A stretch of DNA of 64,000 bases. Origin: Pyrenopolyporus hunteri (Eukaryota > Ascomycota > Sordariomycetes > Xylariales > Hypoxylaceae). Both the position numbers and the translations under genes were made by a program. Below the pieces are notes generated by a model. The model saw only the letters and a list, made by a program, of their open reading frames with translations, was not told the DNA's origin and did not search any database. The stretch is from contig CADCXC010000035.1 in NCBI GenBank assembly GCA_902806595.1, positions 186,001-250,000 on the forward strand, written 5' to 3'. Position 1 is the stretch's first letter. Every line of letters begins with the position of its first letter. Below, one piece after another: positions 42,790 through 57,681 of the stretch.

Positions 42790-45700
42790 CATGGTCTCAT
42801 AATTTAATTACATAATAGGCCTACACTATATATTATATTATATTTTTAAACGTTAAATTTATTATAATTATAAGGTATTTTAAAACATTTAATATATTAT
42901 TTTATAATAAAATTATTATAATAAATTAATAAATTAATAAATTTAATTAAACGATTTATTATTAATTAAAATAAATAATTTTAAATTTATTAAATATATA
43001 ATTATATATATGTAAATTTTTACGATAATAAATAATTTATAAAATAATATAATAATAAAAATTAAATATAAAAATAATTTTTTATATTATATATTATATT
43101 TCGTATTTATACGCGTTTAAAAAATAAAGTAGATATATTTTAATTAAAAATAAATATAAAGTTATAAAAAAAAAAGTATAAATATTTATAATTAAAAAAT
43201 AAAAAATATTTAAAAAAATAAAATTAATTAAAAAATAAATTAATAAATTTACGAAATAAATTTATTAATTATTTTTTATTTAATTACTTTAATTATTACG
43301 TTTAAAAATAAATTTATTTTCGTTATAAAAATAAAAATTTATCTTCGATATAAAAAATATCGAAATTTAAATTAACTTTATAAATATTTACTTTTATAAT
43401 TTTTTATTTTATAATATTTTAATCGTTATTTTTTATATTAAAAATAAATAAAAATAATTTTAATTTTAAATTTTTTCGAATATTTCCGTTAATATCGTCG
43501 TTTAATTAATTAATATATTATATAAATCGAAATCATTTAAATAATAAATTAATTAAAATATTTTTATTATCGTTTTTTAAAATATATAAATTATATAAAT
43601 TATTTTAATAAAATTTATAAAATTTAATATTAAATAAATTAACGAAACATACGTCGTCGTTAATTTATTTCGTATAATTTAAACTTTCGTAATTAATATT
43701 TTTTTTAAATGTAATTCGAAAACATTTTTCGTTATTTTACGACGTAATGAAAAATCCGATTTATAGTTTAAAAAATTTATTTTTTATATTTTTTTATATA
43801 AAACCTCGTTTATATTTATTAATAAATTTCGATAAAAAAATAAAAATTTTAACATTTTTAACATTATAAAAAAGTAATAACGTAACGTCGAAAAATAAAA
43901 ACTAAACGAATCGAATAAAAAAATATTTTATAAAAACGTATTAAAAAAAAAATAATATATATTATTATATTAATTTATTATTTATAAAACGGTATTATAT
44001 ATTTTATCGAAGTAACGTAATATATACGTTTATAATTTAAATATATTTTTCGCTTTAAATTTCGATTTTAAAATTAAAAATAAGTTATTATAATTAAAAA
44101 ATTAATGAATATTATAACGAAATAAAATAAAATTATAAATTTCGTATAAAATGTTATTTTTTTTAATTATAATTACGTTTTTTATATATTTTTATATGTT
44201 ATTTATTATAAATTATTTTTTAATATTAAATAAAATTATATAAACGTAATTAAATTTAATTATATTTTTAATAATATAATAAAATTTAATACGAGTTTTA
44301 TAAATTAAAATAATAATTAAAAATATAAATAAAAATTTTTAATTATTCGTAACGTAATTAAATGTAAAAGTAATATTTAAAATAAAGTAATTATTTATAT
44401 TTAATCGATAAAATATTTCGACTCGTAACGCGTATTACGGTCGTAAAATAAATTTTATTTTATTTTTAAAAAATATTTATTTTTCGAAATTTAAAACGAT
44501 AAAATATTTTTAATTTATAAATAAAATTATTAATTAATTTTAATTATATTATAATTTATAAAAATATAATTTATTATTTAATCGTTTAAATATATAAAAA
44601 TAATATCGTTTATTATTATTTAAAATTAAAAAAATATTATCGTTAGGTATTTTTATACGAAAATTACGATTAAATAATATAAACGTCGAAAAAAAAAAAT
44701 TATTATCGTTTTTATTTTCGTAATTATTTTTTCTTTTATTTTCGTATTAAACATTTTTAACGACGATATAATATACGTAATATATTATTATATAATGTAA
44801 TTTTTTATTATCGAATGCGTGTAAATTAAATAATAAATAAAAATTAATAAAATATTTTAAATAATAAACATTAAAAATTCGAAAAAAATATTCGTTATTT
44901 TTATATAATAAAATTTTAAATAATTTAAAATATCGAAATATTATATTAAAAATATATAAAATTTTTAAATTTAATAAAAAAAATTTAATAATTTATAATA
45001 TTAACTTTTTATTATAATTCGACGTTATTAATAAAAAAATAAAATTAAAAATACGAAAATAAAAACGTTATTTAATATTCGCGATTTATATAACGTAAAT
45101 ATATAAAAAAAATATAAATACGTAATTTATAAATAATTTATAAAAAAATGTATATAATTTATATTTTAATGTTAATTTCGTTAAATATTTAAATAATATT
45201 TTTACGTATTATTTACGTAAATATTTTTCTTTTTTTTTTTTTTCTTATTATATATTAATATAAAATTTTAAATTTCGTTAACTTTAATAATTCGACCATT
45301 TATATAATTTAAATCATTCGAAATAATATTCGTTTTTATTTATTATCTCGATTATTTTAAAATATATTAATTACTTTTAAAATTTCCCGCGTTAAATAAC
45401 AACGATATCGATTATAATTTAAATTATTATATTTATTATATTTTAATTAATAACATTTAAATTATTAAAAACGACACGAATCGTTTTTACTTTAATTTTT
45501 TTAATTAATTTAATAATCCGCGATTTATACGATTAATTAATAATATTTTACGTAATAAAAAATATTAATTTTATATTTTTCGATTTTTCGAAAATTTTAT
45601 AAATACGTTATAATTAAATTATTCGATTTAATATTAATTAATTATTAAATATTTTATTTTATAATTTTTAATTTTAATTATTAATTATTTTTTTATAATA

Positions 45701-48700
45701 ATTTATTTTTACTTTAATATAATTTCGATATTTTATATATTTTCGATAATAAAATTAAATATTTAAAAATTAAAGGACGGGAATATATAATATTTCGTAA
45801 CGAATATTATCGAATTATATAATTATATTATAATTATAAATAAATTTATATAATTTTTAAAAAGTAAAAATTTTAATTTTTTTATAATAAAATAAATATT
45901 TATAATTAAAGAATTTTTTTATTTATAAACGATATTAAAAATACTTTTTTTTTACGTATCGATATTTATAAAATATTTAATTGAAAAAAGTTTATATCGA
46001 TATTTAAATTAAAAAATAATAATTACGTGTTAATTTTTTACGTGTTTTATTTATTTCGATTATTATACGAATAAAAAATTTTATTTTATAATAAAGAATT
46101 TTATTAATTTTACGAGGTAAATTTTAAATATTTATTCGTTCGATTTATATAAATAATTTTCGATAATATAATTACGTGATTTTTTAAAACTTCGAAAGTA
46201 AATCGATTCGTTTTTTTTATTTTCGAAAATATTATTAATGGTAATATTACGATATTTTTTAAAAATATAACGGTATTATTCGTTTCGTAAATATTTTAAT
46301 TATTTAAAAATAAATTATTTATTTCGAATAAACGTTTTCGTTTTTAAATTTACGATAACGATGGTAACGACGATTTTAACGATTATAAAAATAAATTATA
46401 TTAACATTATTTTATTAATAAAAAAATTATAATATATTAAAACGATAAAAATAATAGTTTATTTAACGATAATAATAATAAATTTAAAAAGAGTCGTTTT
46501 ATAATTAAAAATAAAATGCTTCGATTATTTAAGTTAATTAATAATGTTTTAAATAATAATATATATAATAATATAAATAATAAAAATAACGTTAAATTAA
46601 ATGTTTATAATATAAATTCGAAATAAATTATCCTTTTTAAATATATAAAATAATATTAATATAATATTAATAAAAAAATAAATATAATAATAATAATTAT
46701 AATAATTTTTTAATATATGTTATAATTCGATGCGATAACTTATTTTTATTAAATAATCGACATTAAAATTTCGAACGATTTTATCACCGTCGATATTTTC
46801 ATATATTTTTTTTTTTTTTTTTTTTTTATAATATTAATAAAATTTTATTTTAACTTTTAATATTATATACTATATTAATAAATATATATAATATATTTAA
46901 ATTTTACTCCATTTATTTTTATTTTTATAAATAATTTTAACATTAAATAACGTTTTATAATAATTTACTTTTTAAATAACTTTTAAAAATAACTTATATA
47001 TTAAATATCATTTAATTAATTTTACGATTTATTATAAATATTTATTACGGTGTTATATAATCGTTTAACGTTATTTATTAACCGGTAATAAAATACGAGA
47101 TAATTTCGCCGTTCGTTACGTATATATAAAACCACGATTTAAAAAACCGCGATTATTTAACGAAATTAAACGATTAATAATAAAGGAAAAAACATTTATA
47201 AATTATAATTTGTTTATTTTTTATTTTTTTTATTAAATTAAAATAAAATAAAATAATAATTATTTATAAATGTTAATAACTCGATAAAAAAAATTTTAAT
47301 AAAAGTCGATTATTTTAAATATTATATATATTTATTTTAAATTATAACGCGTATTTATCCCTATATAATTATATTTCCTACCGAGTAACTTTTAATTCGT
47401 TAATATTTTATTATAATTAATTCGAATTATATTTAATTTCGTTTAATTTACCTTAATATTAAATTATTTTTTTACGAAATATTTCGTTTAATATTAATAA
47501 TAATTATTTACTTTTAATAATATAATATTTTAAATAATCTTTTAAAATATAATAATTTTTTTTATATAAATTTAATAAATTATATTAAATAAAATTTAAA
47601 AGGTATCGTATAAATCATTTGTTATAAAATTATTACGTTTTCGAAGTTAAAAAATTATCGAAATTATATTTTTTTAATGGTTTTTATAATTTTTATATTA
47701 ATTATATTAAATCGAAATTCGTTTTATTAATTATATTTATAACGAAATTAATTACATCGCCGTTTATATTAAATTATATATAATAAACGTAGTTAATTTT
47801 TCGATAATTTTTTTTCGATATAAACGTAATATGATAATTATTTTATTATTTGATAAATTTAATATATTTTCGTTTTAAAATATCGCCGTAAATAATATAA
47901 AACGTTATTTAATTAACGATATTATCGTAATCGAATATATTATTATTTATTAAAAATTTAAAATATATTTATAAATATTAAATTAATTTTCATATTAAAA
48001 TTATTAAAATATTTTATAAAAATTTATAATTTAACGTTTTATTACGTTTTTAAGTAATTATACCTATTATTATTCGATTTTCTTATTTTATTTATTGGAA
48101 TTTTATTTATAAAACTCGAAGATTTGATAATTTTATTATTAAATCGTTTTGTTTTTATTTAAATTAATTGTAATTATTTTTAATTTATTATATATAATTA
48201 ATATAAACTATATAAATATTATAAAAGATATTTTAATATTATAATTCATTCGAATTAATTATAATTAAAACTTTAATTTAGTTATAAAAAAAAAGTATTA
48301 ATTTAATACGTTTACGAATAAAAAAGTAAATCTATTAACGTTATATTATAATATTATACGAAAATATACATTAATATTAATATAAATTTTAAATTTAACG
48401 AAACGAAACTTTTAATATTTATTTATAAATTATATATAATTAAAGCTCGAAACCGTAAATATTTGTTTTTTCGTTGTTTTTTTAAATCGTTTTTTTTCGA
48501 AACGTTATTATATAGTTTTTAGATATTATTTTTTATAAATATTATAAGTTAAATTACGAATAATATTTAATTTTAAGTGTTTTCGAATAATTTTTTAAAT
48601 TTAATTTTTATTTAAATTTTTAAATAAATTCGATGTTTATTAATAATTATTAAAAAATTCGTGTAATCGGTCCTTAATATATTATTATTTATTTAAATCG

Positions 48701-51700
48701 TTAATTTTTCGAATTATATTATTTTTAAAATAAATTTAAATTAAAAACGGCAAGTTAATTTTAATACTTTAAATACGTTATAAATGATTTAAAATTTTTT
48801 TATCGTATATATTTCGATAATATATAAATTCGTGTATATGTTTTACGAGTTTTTTAATATAAATAATTTATTTATAACGAAAATACCCTTATTATTATAA
48901 TTTTCGTTCGAAAAATCGTAACGATACGTTAATTTTAAATCGTTTTTTTTTTAAATATTTAATAATTCGAAAATATAATAATTTTATTTAAAAAAGTCGA
49001 AATATTTTTATTTTAATATTATCGATATTATATTTTTTTTAATAAACATTTCATTTAAATAAATATCGTTAAAATATTTAATAATTAACTTTAAAATTAT
49101 ATTCGTTTCGAAATTTATAAAAAATTTATATTTATAAAATTTTATTATTTAAATATTAATTAACGATTAAATTTTTATATAATTTTAAATTTACTTTAAA
49201 TCGTAATATATTAATTTTATTAATTTAAATATATAATCATCGAAAAAAAACGAAAATAAATAAAAAAAATAATTATAATAATAAATTAAAATATAAAACT
49301 TTTCGTAACATTAATTAATATAAACAACATAAAATAATGCGATTTATATCGATAAAAAGTTAAAAAAAATTCGATAATCGATTATACGAAATTATTTATA
49401 AATCGTTCGTTTAATTATAAAATTATATTTACTTAAATTCGTAATAATAAAACTTATATATAATATAAAAAAAAATACTTTTTATAAATATTATTTAAAT
49501 TTATTATAAAATTTCAATATAATTTTAATTTAAAAATTTAAAATTAAATTATTTTAATTTATACATATTAATAATTAAATATTTTAAAATATAAGTTAAA
49601 ATTATTATTAAAAAATTAAATTACTTACTTTTTATAAAAAAAATACCTTTAATATATATTAATTAAAATAAATAAATTTAAAATATTTAACTTTTTATAA
49701 ATTATTAATTTAGATATATAATAAAAAAAATACCTTCGTTTACGATTAAAAAATAATCATTAAAAATTATTAACGAAACGTTTTTATTAACGCGTAATAA
49801 AATATATAATAAAACTTTTTAACTTTTATTAACGAAATCCGATATTTTTTTTTAATATATAATAAAACTTCCCTTAATAAATATTTCGATTTTAAATTAA
49901 TATCTTATATTAATATTAATAATTAAATTTTAATCGTTAATAATTAAATAAAATCTTAATTATCGGTAATAATTTTATTTAATTTTTAAAAACGTTATAT
50001 AATATTATAAAATTTTCGATAATAATAAATAAACTTTTATATTTAATCGAAATATCGAGGCATTCGAAATAACCGCTATTATATATAATAATAATTAATT
50101 CGAAAAAAAAATCGAAAAAATAAAATTATTTACCGTTTTATTTTACGATAATATCGTATTTAATATTAAAATAATTTATATAATATATTTAAATATTTAA
50201 ATAATAATTAATATTATAAATTAATTCATTTAATATTTAATATTTTTAAATTTTTAATACGATTATTAAATCGATAAATATTATCCATACTTTAATAATA
50301 ACTAATTTCGACATATATAAAAAAAAATATAAAATAAATATTACTAAAAATATATAATAAAAAAAAAAACTTATTTTATAAAAAAATCATTCGATTTTTT
50401 AACGATAATTACCGTTAATAATACTTTATTTACTTCTTTTTTTTTTATTAATTTATTATTAACGAATGAAAAAAAAAATATAAAAAATTTAAAAAATTAT
50501 TAAACCTTTCGAATCCGTTAAACCCGTTAAATCTACCACTCCTTTACTAATTTATTACCTTTTTAAATTTAAATTTTATTATTATTTATATATATCGACT
50601 TAAATTTAATATTAAATTTTATTATATATAACCTTAAATTAATTTTATTACGGATAAAAAAATTAAATATAATTTAATTACATTAAATGATTTTTTTTTA
50701 TTTAATATCGAAACGATTATTATAAATATATTAAAAAAATATAATAATATATAAAAAAAAAACACTCGTTATAAAACAAATAAAAAAACTTATTTTAAAC
50801 GAAACGATATAATAATTAAATTATAAATTAAATCATTCTTTTATTAATATTACATTAATAATATCGAAGAAGAAATAATATTTATTTCAATTTATGTAAC
50901 GAAAATTTATATATTTATTAAAAACTTTATTTAATATTACATTAATATATATTAATATAAAATAAATAAACGTTATAATTCTTTACTTTAAACTTTTTTA
51001 CCTTTTATATAATTAATTTATAAATAATATAATTCGTAAATTTAACTTTAATAAACGAAAACTTTATAAATAAATTAAAAATATAAAATTTATTTCGAAG
51101 GTAATTTTATTACGATTTAATAAAATTACCTTATTATAATTAAAAAATTATAAAAAAATAAAAATAAATTATTTATTAAACTTAAAAATAAATTTTTAAA
51201 AAATTTTAAAAAACGTTATTATATATATATTATTTATAATTTATATAATTATATATCGAAACCGTATAAAACCCCCTTTTTAAAAATATAATATTAACGA
51301 TTTATTATTTTCCTTTTATCCGTTTATATTTACGTAAAAAACCGTAACCTAAAATAAAAACTCGAATAATAATCTATTCTTTAATAATTTAAAATTTTCG
51401 TTACTATAATTAAATTTCGATCCGTATTTTATTTCGTTATCGCCACTCGATAAATTATAAAAAATAATTCCTTCGAATTAAAATAAAAAACCGTTTTAAA
51501 TTTATTTTTAAATATATAATAAAACGATAAAAATTAGTTAATTTTTTAAAATTAATTAAAAAAATCGTTAATATTTAATAAAAAATAACCGAATTTATTA
51601 TACGTATTAATATTTCGCCGACGCGGGTTTTTATCGATTTTACATCTAATAATAACAACCTTTTAAATATTATAATCGTCGTTAAAAAAAAAAAATAATT

Positions 51701-53009
51701 TTCTTTATCGTAAAAATTAAAAAAATTAAAATAAAACGAAATAATTATATTAATATAATAAACGAAATAAATTATAAATCTCGATAAAAACTTATTTATA
51801 ACGATTAATATTATATCGATTAAAAAAATCCCCGTATTTTATAATTATTAAATTATTATTAAATAAATTATTTAAATAAAAAAATCGAACGTGTCGTTTT
51901 TAAACGAAAAATCGGGAAAATCTATACGAAATATTATAATTATTATCGATAAAAAACGATTTAATAATTTTTCGTAAAATTTAAAATCGTTTATTATATT
52001 AAAAAAGTCGAATCCCCGTATTAAATCATCGTTAATTAATAAAAAATCGTATTTATTTATCGACATCGATATAAATTTTATTACCGTTTTAAATTTTCGT
52101 AATTGTAACCGTTTTAATAAAATATTTATTAATAAATCTTTTATACCCTTACTTATATATTTTTTACGATAACGTAACACATTTATTAAAAAATATAAAA
52201 CTACATAACTATTAATTAAATTTATTAAACTTATAAATCGTAACTTTTAATTAATTAATATCGATAAAAACTTTAATAATAACTTATAAAAAAATTAAAA
52301 TTAAATAAATTAAATTAAAATAACTTATCGATATAATTATAATTATAATATATTATTTTAATCGATATTTATAAATACATACTTACATTTCTTTAATTTT
52401 TTTCCTCTACCCTTTTTTTAAAATATACGAATTTATTAAATTAAATATTTAAATAAATATATAATTTTTATTTATAATTTTAACATTTAAATATTTATAA
52501 AAAAATACGACCTTAATATAATATAATTATTTATTACCGTTACCGTTATTATTATTATTATTATTATTATTATTTTATATATTTATTTTTTACTACGTCG
52601 TTAATTATTTAACGCCGTTAAAACACCGTATAACGTTACGATATAAACCTTACTTTCGTAATTAAATAAATATAAATAAAATTTTAAATCGAATCTATAT
52701 AAATACTTATTTACTTAATAAATCCATTTAAATTTTAATCGAAATTTATTTTTTATTTTAAAATAAAAATTTAATATTTAAAATTAAAAAAAAAAATAAA
52801 ATAATTAATAAAAATAAAAAATAATTAATAAAATCGATTCGAATTATAATTAATTTAAACTTTTTAATATAATTTAATATATTTTATTTTAAAAATTAAA
52901 ATACATTTTTTAAAATAAATTTAATTTTTATAATTATTATTTTAATTACGATTTTTATTATAATTTATATTACGATTTAATTTTTTATAATTTTTTTTAT
53001 TTAATAATT

Positions 53010-53292
53010 TTTATTATATATATCGATTATTATATTAATTACTATATTAATTATTATATCGATTATTATATTTATTATTATATCGATTATTATTATATCG
53101 ATTATTATTATATCGATTATTATTATATCGATTACCGTTATATCGACCATCGTTACATCGATTATTATTACATCGATTACTATTATATTAATATTATTAT
53201 ATCGATCGTTACTATATTTATTATTATACCTATTATTACATCTACCACTACTATATCGATTACTATATTTATTATTATATTTATTATTATAT
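53010..53292 (+). repeat. Degenerate ~15-bp tandem repeat
   Basis: About 280 bp built from variants of ATTATTATTATATCG (three exact copies at about 53084-53130, others with ACC, CGTT or ACATCG changes) mixed with shorter 12-bp forms. The TATCGATTA core recurs throughout. It is a decayed minisatellite or repetitive coding tract. Confidence 0.7.
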
Positions 53293-56200
53293 AAATATTT
53301 CGTATTTTTTAAATAAATTTTTATTTATTTTTTATAATTTTTCTTTAATAATAAATTAAAAAATAAAAAGTTAATTATTTAAAAATATATTATTTATAAA
53401 TTAAACAATTATATAACGTTAATTATATAATATAGTTATAATTAAAAAAATTCCCTTACTCGTATATTTAAATAACTTTAATTTTATTAATATTATATTC
53501 GTTTATTTAAATAATTAAAATAATTAATATTATTAATTAAAATAAATATATTTTTACTATATTTAATTTACATACCATTAAAAAATATTTATTAAAATTA
53601 AATTTATAGTAATAACTTTTAATAATAATTTTATTAGTTATACCTTATTATAAATAGTTAATAAAGTTAATTAAAAATCGAATTATTACGGTAAATTTAT
53701 TAATATAAATAATAAAAATTAAAATAAATTAAAAAAACATCCTTTATTATTTTTAATTATAATAAACTTTAAAGTTAATTAATTTGTTAATTTATCGACT
53801 TTTTTTATTTTTATATTCGATTAAAACTTCGACGGCGTAAATAACGATTAACGGTTAAATTTAAAGTTTAAAATAATAAAAAATAATAAAGGTATAAACT
53901 TTTTTTTCGAAATAAATAAATTAATAACGTTAATAATAATCGTTATTTTTTTTAATTTAACATCTAAGGTATTTATATTATAAACTACTTCGAACATTTA
54001 TTATATCGATTATTTAAATAGTTTCGACGGCGGTAAAAATTTACGTATAAAAATAAACGATAAAATTATATTATAATAATAATAAAATCGTATACGTTTC
54101 GAAGAAAAGTTATAAAAATTAAAATTATTATTAAAATTTATTACGGGTAATTTTATTATTAATCGCGACGATTTTTTATTATAAATATATAAAAACGATT
54201 ATTTAACTTTTTTTAAATTCTTCGATTTATTTTTTATTTAAAAATATTAATAAAGATATAAATATATTTTCCATTATTATAATATATTTAAAATAAAAAC
54301 ATTCGATTATATAAACGTAAATATAAATATTACGACGGGGGAGTTCGTAATTATTAAAAAAATCCGCATTAAAATACTTTATAATATAAAAATTATAAAG
54401 GAAAAATATCGTATCAACATGTATTTATAATAAGCGATTCGACATTTTAAATAATTATAAAATCGAAGGAATTAATTATTTAAAATTTAATAATAAATAT
54501 AATATTACTTTTTATTATTTATTAACGTATAATATTATTATATAAATATTGACTTATCGAAATTTAATAACGTAATTAATAACTTTACGTTTACCACATT
54601 ATTAATTAAAAATAATATACATAACTTTTTAAAAAATAAAAAACATTTAAATAATAAAAAATAACGTAAATAATTTTTTTACGACGTAATTAAAAATTTG
54701 AATTTTTTTTATAAAAATAACGTTATATATCGTAATATTATAATTTTTAATATTTTTATAACTCGAAATAATAATACTTTTTTTTTTTAAATAATATTAA
54801 TCGGTAATTTTAATAAAGTTATTATGGAAAAAAAAAATAAATAAATCGAAATTAATTTTTATGTTATTTTCGCTTTTAAAATTATTAAATATAAAAATTT
54901 AAATTATATTAATGCGATTAACGTATAAATTTTCGCGATAATATATATCGATATTTTTTTTCGAAATATTTTATCGATTAATTAAATAAATAAAAAATCG
55001 TATAAAAAATTAATAAATAATTTTAAATATAAAAAAAACGAAAGGTTTATAACATCGGTTAAATATCGTATATTACGGGAAATATTATATTAAAATTTTA
55101 TAAATAAATTTACGATGAAATAAATCGTAGTCGATTTGTTTTAAATAACCGACTTTTAATTTACGAAAAAAGCGGCGTAATTAAATTTACGAATTTTTAA
55201 ATTAAAATTTTATTTATAATATATTAAAAACTTAAGTTTATTATTAAATATACGCGAATTTTTTAATATTTTAAAAAATAATCGTTTTAATATATTAATT
55301 TAATACTTTTTTAAAAATATTACGACTTAATAATCGTTCGTATAAAATAAATAATAAATATTAAATATAATAATATTAATTTAATTTATTTATATCGAAA
55401 CGTCGATCGACTTTACCTTTAATATATTTATATAAAATCGCGATTTAAATTTTTTTTTTTTTTTAACATTAATAAAATTTAATTTTAATTTATCGTATTA
55501 TACGTTTTACTACTACCGTAACATTTATTTAACATTATTAATTTATTATAAATATATTAAATTATAAAATTTATATTTTATAATAAATACTTTTATAATA
55601 ATAAATAATTTTATATCGTAAACACACTTTTTTATACTTATATTAATTATAATATATTTATTAAATTTTACCGTACGATATTAAAACGTTAATATAATTA
55701 TAAAAAAGATTAATACGTTTATAATAAAAAATTACTTATTATTATAAAAGTAATTTTAAAAGGTTTATATATTTATAAAATATATTTTACTACGAACTAA
55801 AAAATTAAATAAAAATAAAAAAATAAAACATATTAATATTACGAAAAAAAAAAAAAAAAATTTAATCGTAATTCGAAAAAATATAAGTTTTATATACGTT
55901 TATTATAACACTACGAAATTAACCATTTATTTAATGTAATTTTATTTTAAAAAACCCTCGTAATAATAATTTTTTCTTACACTTATATAATTTTTAATAA
56001 TTAAAATAAACGTATATTTATTAATTTAACCGTTATAAAAACTTTTTATAATTTTATCGACGTTATTTTAAAAAAATTTATACTTAAAGTCGATAAAATT
56101 CGATTTAAATCGATAATTATTAAAAATAAATATAATTATATATTTAAATTAATTAAACCTTTATTAAATAATACTCGAAAATTATTTATTAATTTATTTT

Positions 56201-57236
56201 TTAATTAATAAATAAAAATATTAATTTTTATAAATCGAAATAACTTTAATTTAACATTCGAATTCGTAATATAATTATTAATAAATCGCACGAAAATATT
56301 ATATTTTTTATAATAAAATATTAATTAATATTTAAACATTTAAATAATCGAATATAAAAAAAAAATAAAAATTATTTACGATATTTCGAATCGAACTTTA
56401 AAACGAATATCGAAAACGTCGAATCGAACATTTATTCGCATATTAAAATCGATAATATATACATCTATATAATTAAAATATACATTTATATAATTAAAAC
56501 GCGTATTAATATTAATAATACTCCTTTTACGCGTATTAATATAAATTTATAAATAAAAATATTTATATTATCTTATATTTATTATAATACGTTTAAAATT
56601 TATTAACTTTATTATATAATCGATATATTCGTTATTTTTAAAACTTCGTTATTAAATAAAACCATAAATTACGTTATAATAAAAAAATTAAATTATAAAT
56701 TAAATTATCTTATAAAATCGAAGTTAATGTTTTTTATTTTAATATTAATTATTTAAATTATATATAAAAAAATTACTTAAATAAATAATAAAATAAAAAA
56801 AAATATAAGAAAAAATTAAAATATAAAAAATAAATTCGATACGTTTTATTATAATTTTACTTTAATATTTAAAAATACATATTATATTTACATATACCTT
56901 AATATATTTAATATATATAATATAATAATATAAATATAAAATAAATAATATATATAAATAAATTAAATAATTTTTTAAATTAAATAAACATATATAAAAT
57001 TTAAAATAAATAAAATTTAAACTCGCAAAATATTTATTAATATAATTAATATATATAATATAATAATATAAAAATAAAATAAATAAAATATAAAAATAAA
57101 AAAATATATATAAATTAAAATAAAAAAAAACCTTATATAATATTTAAAATATAATAAATTAATTAAAAAAAATAATAAAATCGTAAATAAAAATGTCGTA
57201 TTATATAATATAAAATTAAAAAAATACATATTAATT

Positions 57237-57264
57237 AAAAATAATATAATTTCGAGTAAAAATA
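57237..57264 (+). repeat. Direct repeat, copy 1
   Basis: A 28-bp sequence containing ATAATTTCGAGTAAAAATA, repeated exactly 85 bp downstream at 57322-57349. Confidence 0.75.
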
Positions 57265-57321
57265 CTCGGGTTACCTTATATATTATATATTATATAAAAT
57301 TTAAAAAAATATAACTTTAAT

Positions 57322-57349
57322 AAAAATAATATAATTTCGAGTAAAAATA
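57322..57349 (+). repeat. Direct repeat, copy 2
   Basis: Exact second copy of the 28-bp sequence at 57237-57264. Confidence 0.75.
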
Positions 57350-57653
57350 TTATTTAACATTATTAATTAATAAAATAAAATTTTATTTCGGGGAAAAAAA
57401 ACGTTAAAAAATTAAAATATTAAAATATATTACTTTATATAAATTAATATATAATAATATTTAAATTATTTATTTTATTATTCGCCATTAATATAATCGA
57501 TCGAAATTTAATATTTACTTCGAAAAAAAATTCGAAATAAAAATTATATCTATATTTATTATTTTTTACAACGTCGTAACTTTTTATTATAAAAATTAAT
57601 TAAAATAAATATTAATAAATAAAAATATTATAAATATTTAACTAAAAAATCGA

Positions 57654-57681
57654 ATTAATAATTAATAATTAATAATTAATA
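57654..57681 (+). repeat. (ATTAATA)4 tandem repeat
   Basis: Four perfect 7-bp units plus a partial fifth, inside the AT-rich block. Confidence 0.85.

Noticed and set aside
51872..52180. 102-codon frame in the AT block, considered as a reverse-transcriptase remnant
   Set aside because: Its Ile/Lys/Asn/Phe content is what this base composition yields, and no catalytic motif can be recognised.
53010..53292. CRISPR-like array
   Set aside because: Units are contiguous degenerate repeats with no unique spacers, and this is a eukaryotic genome.
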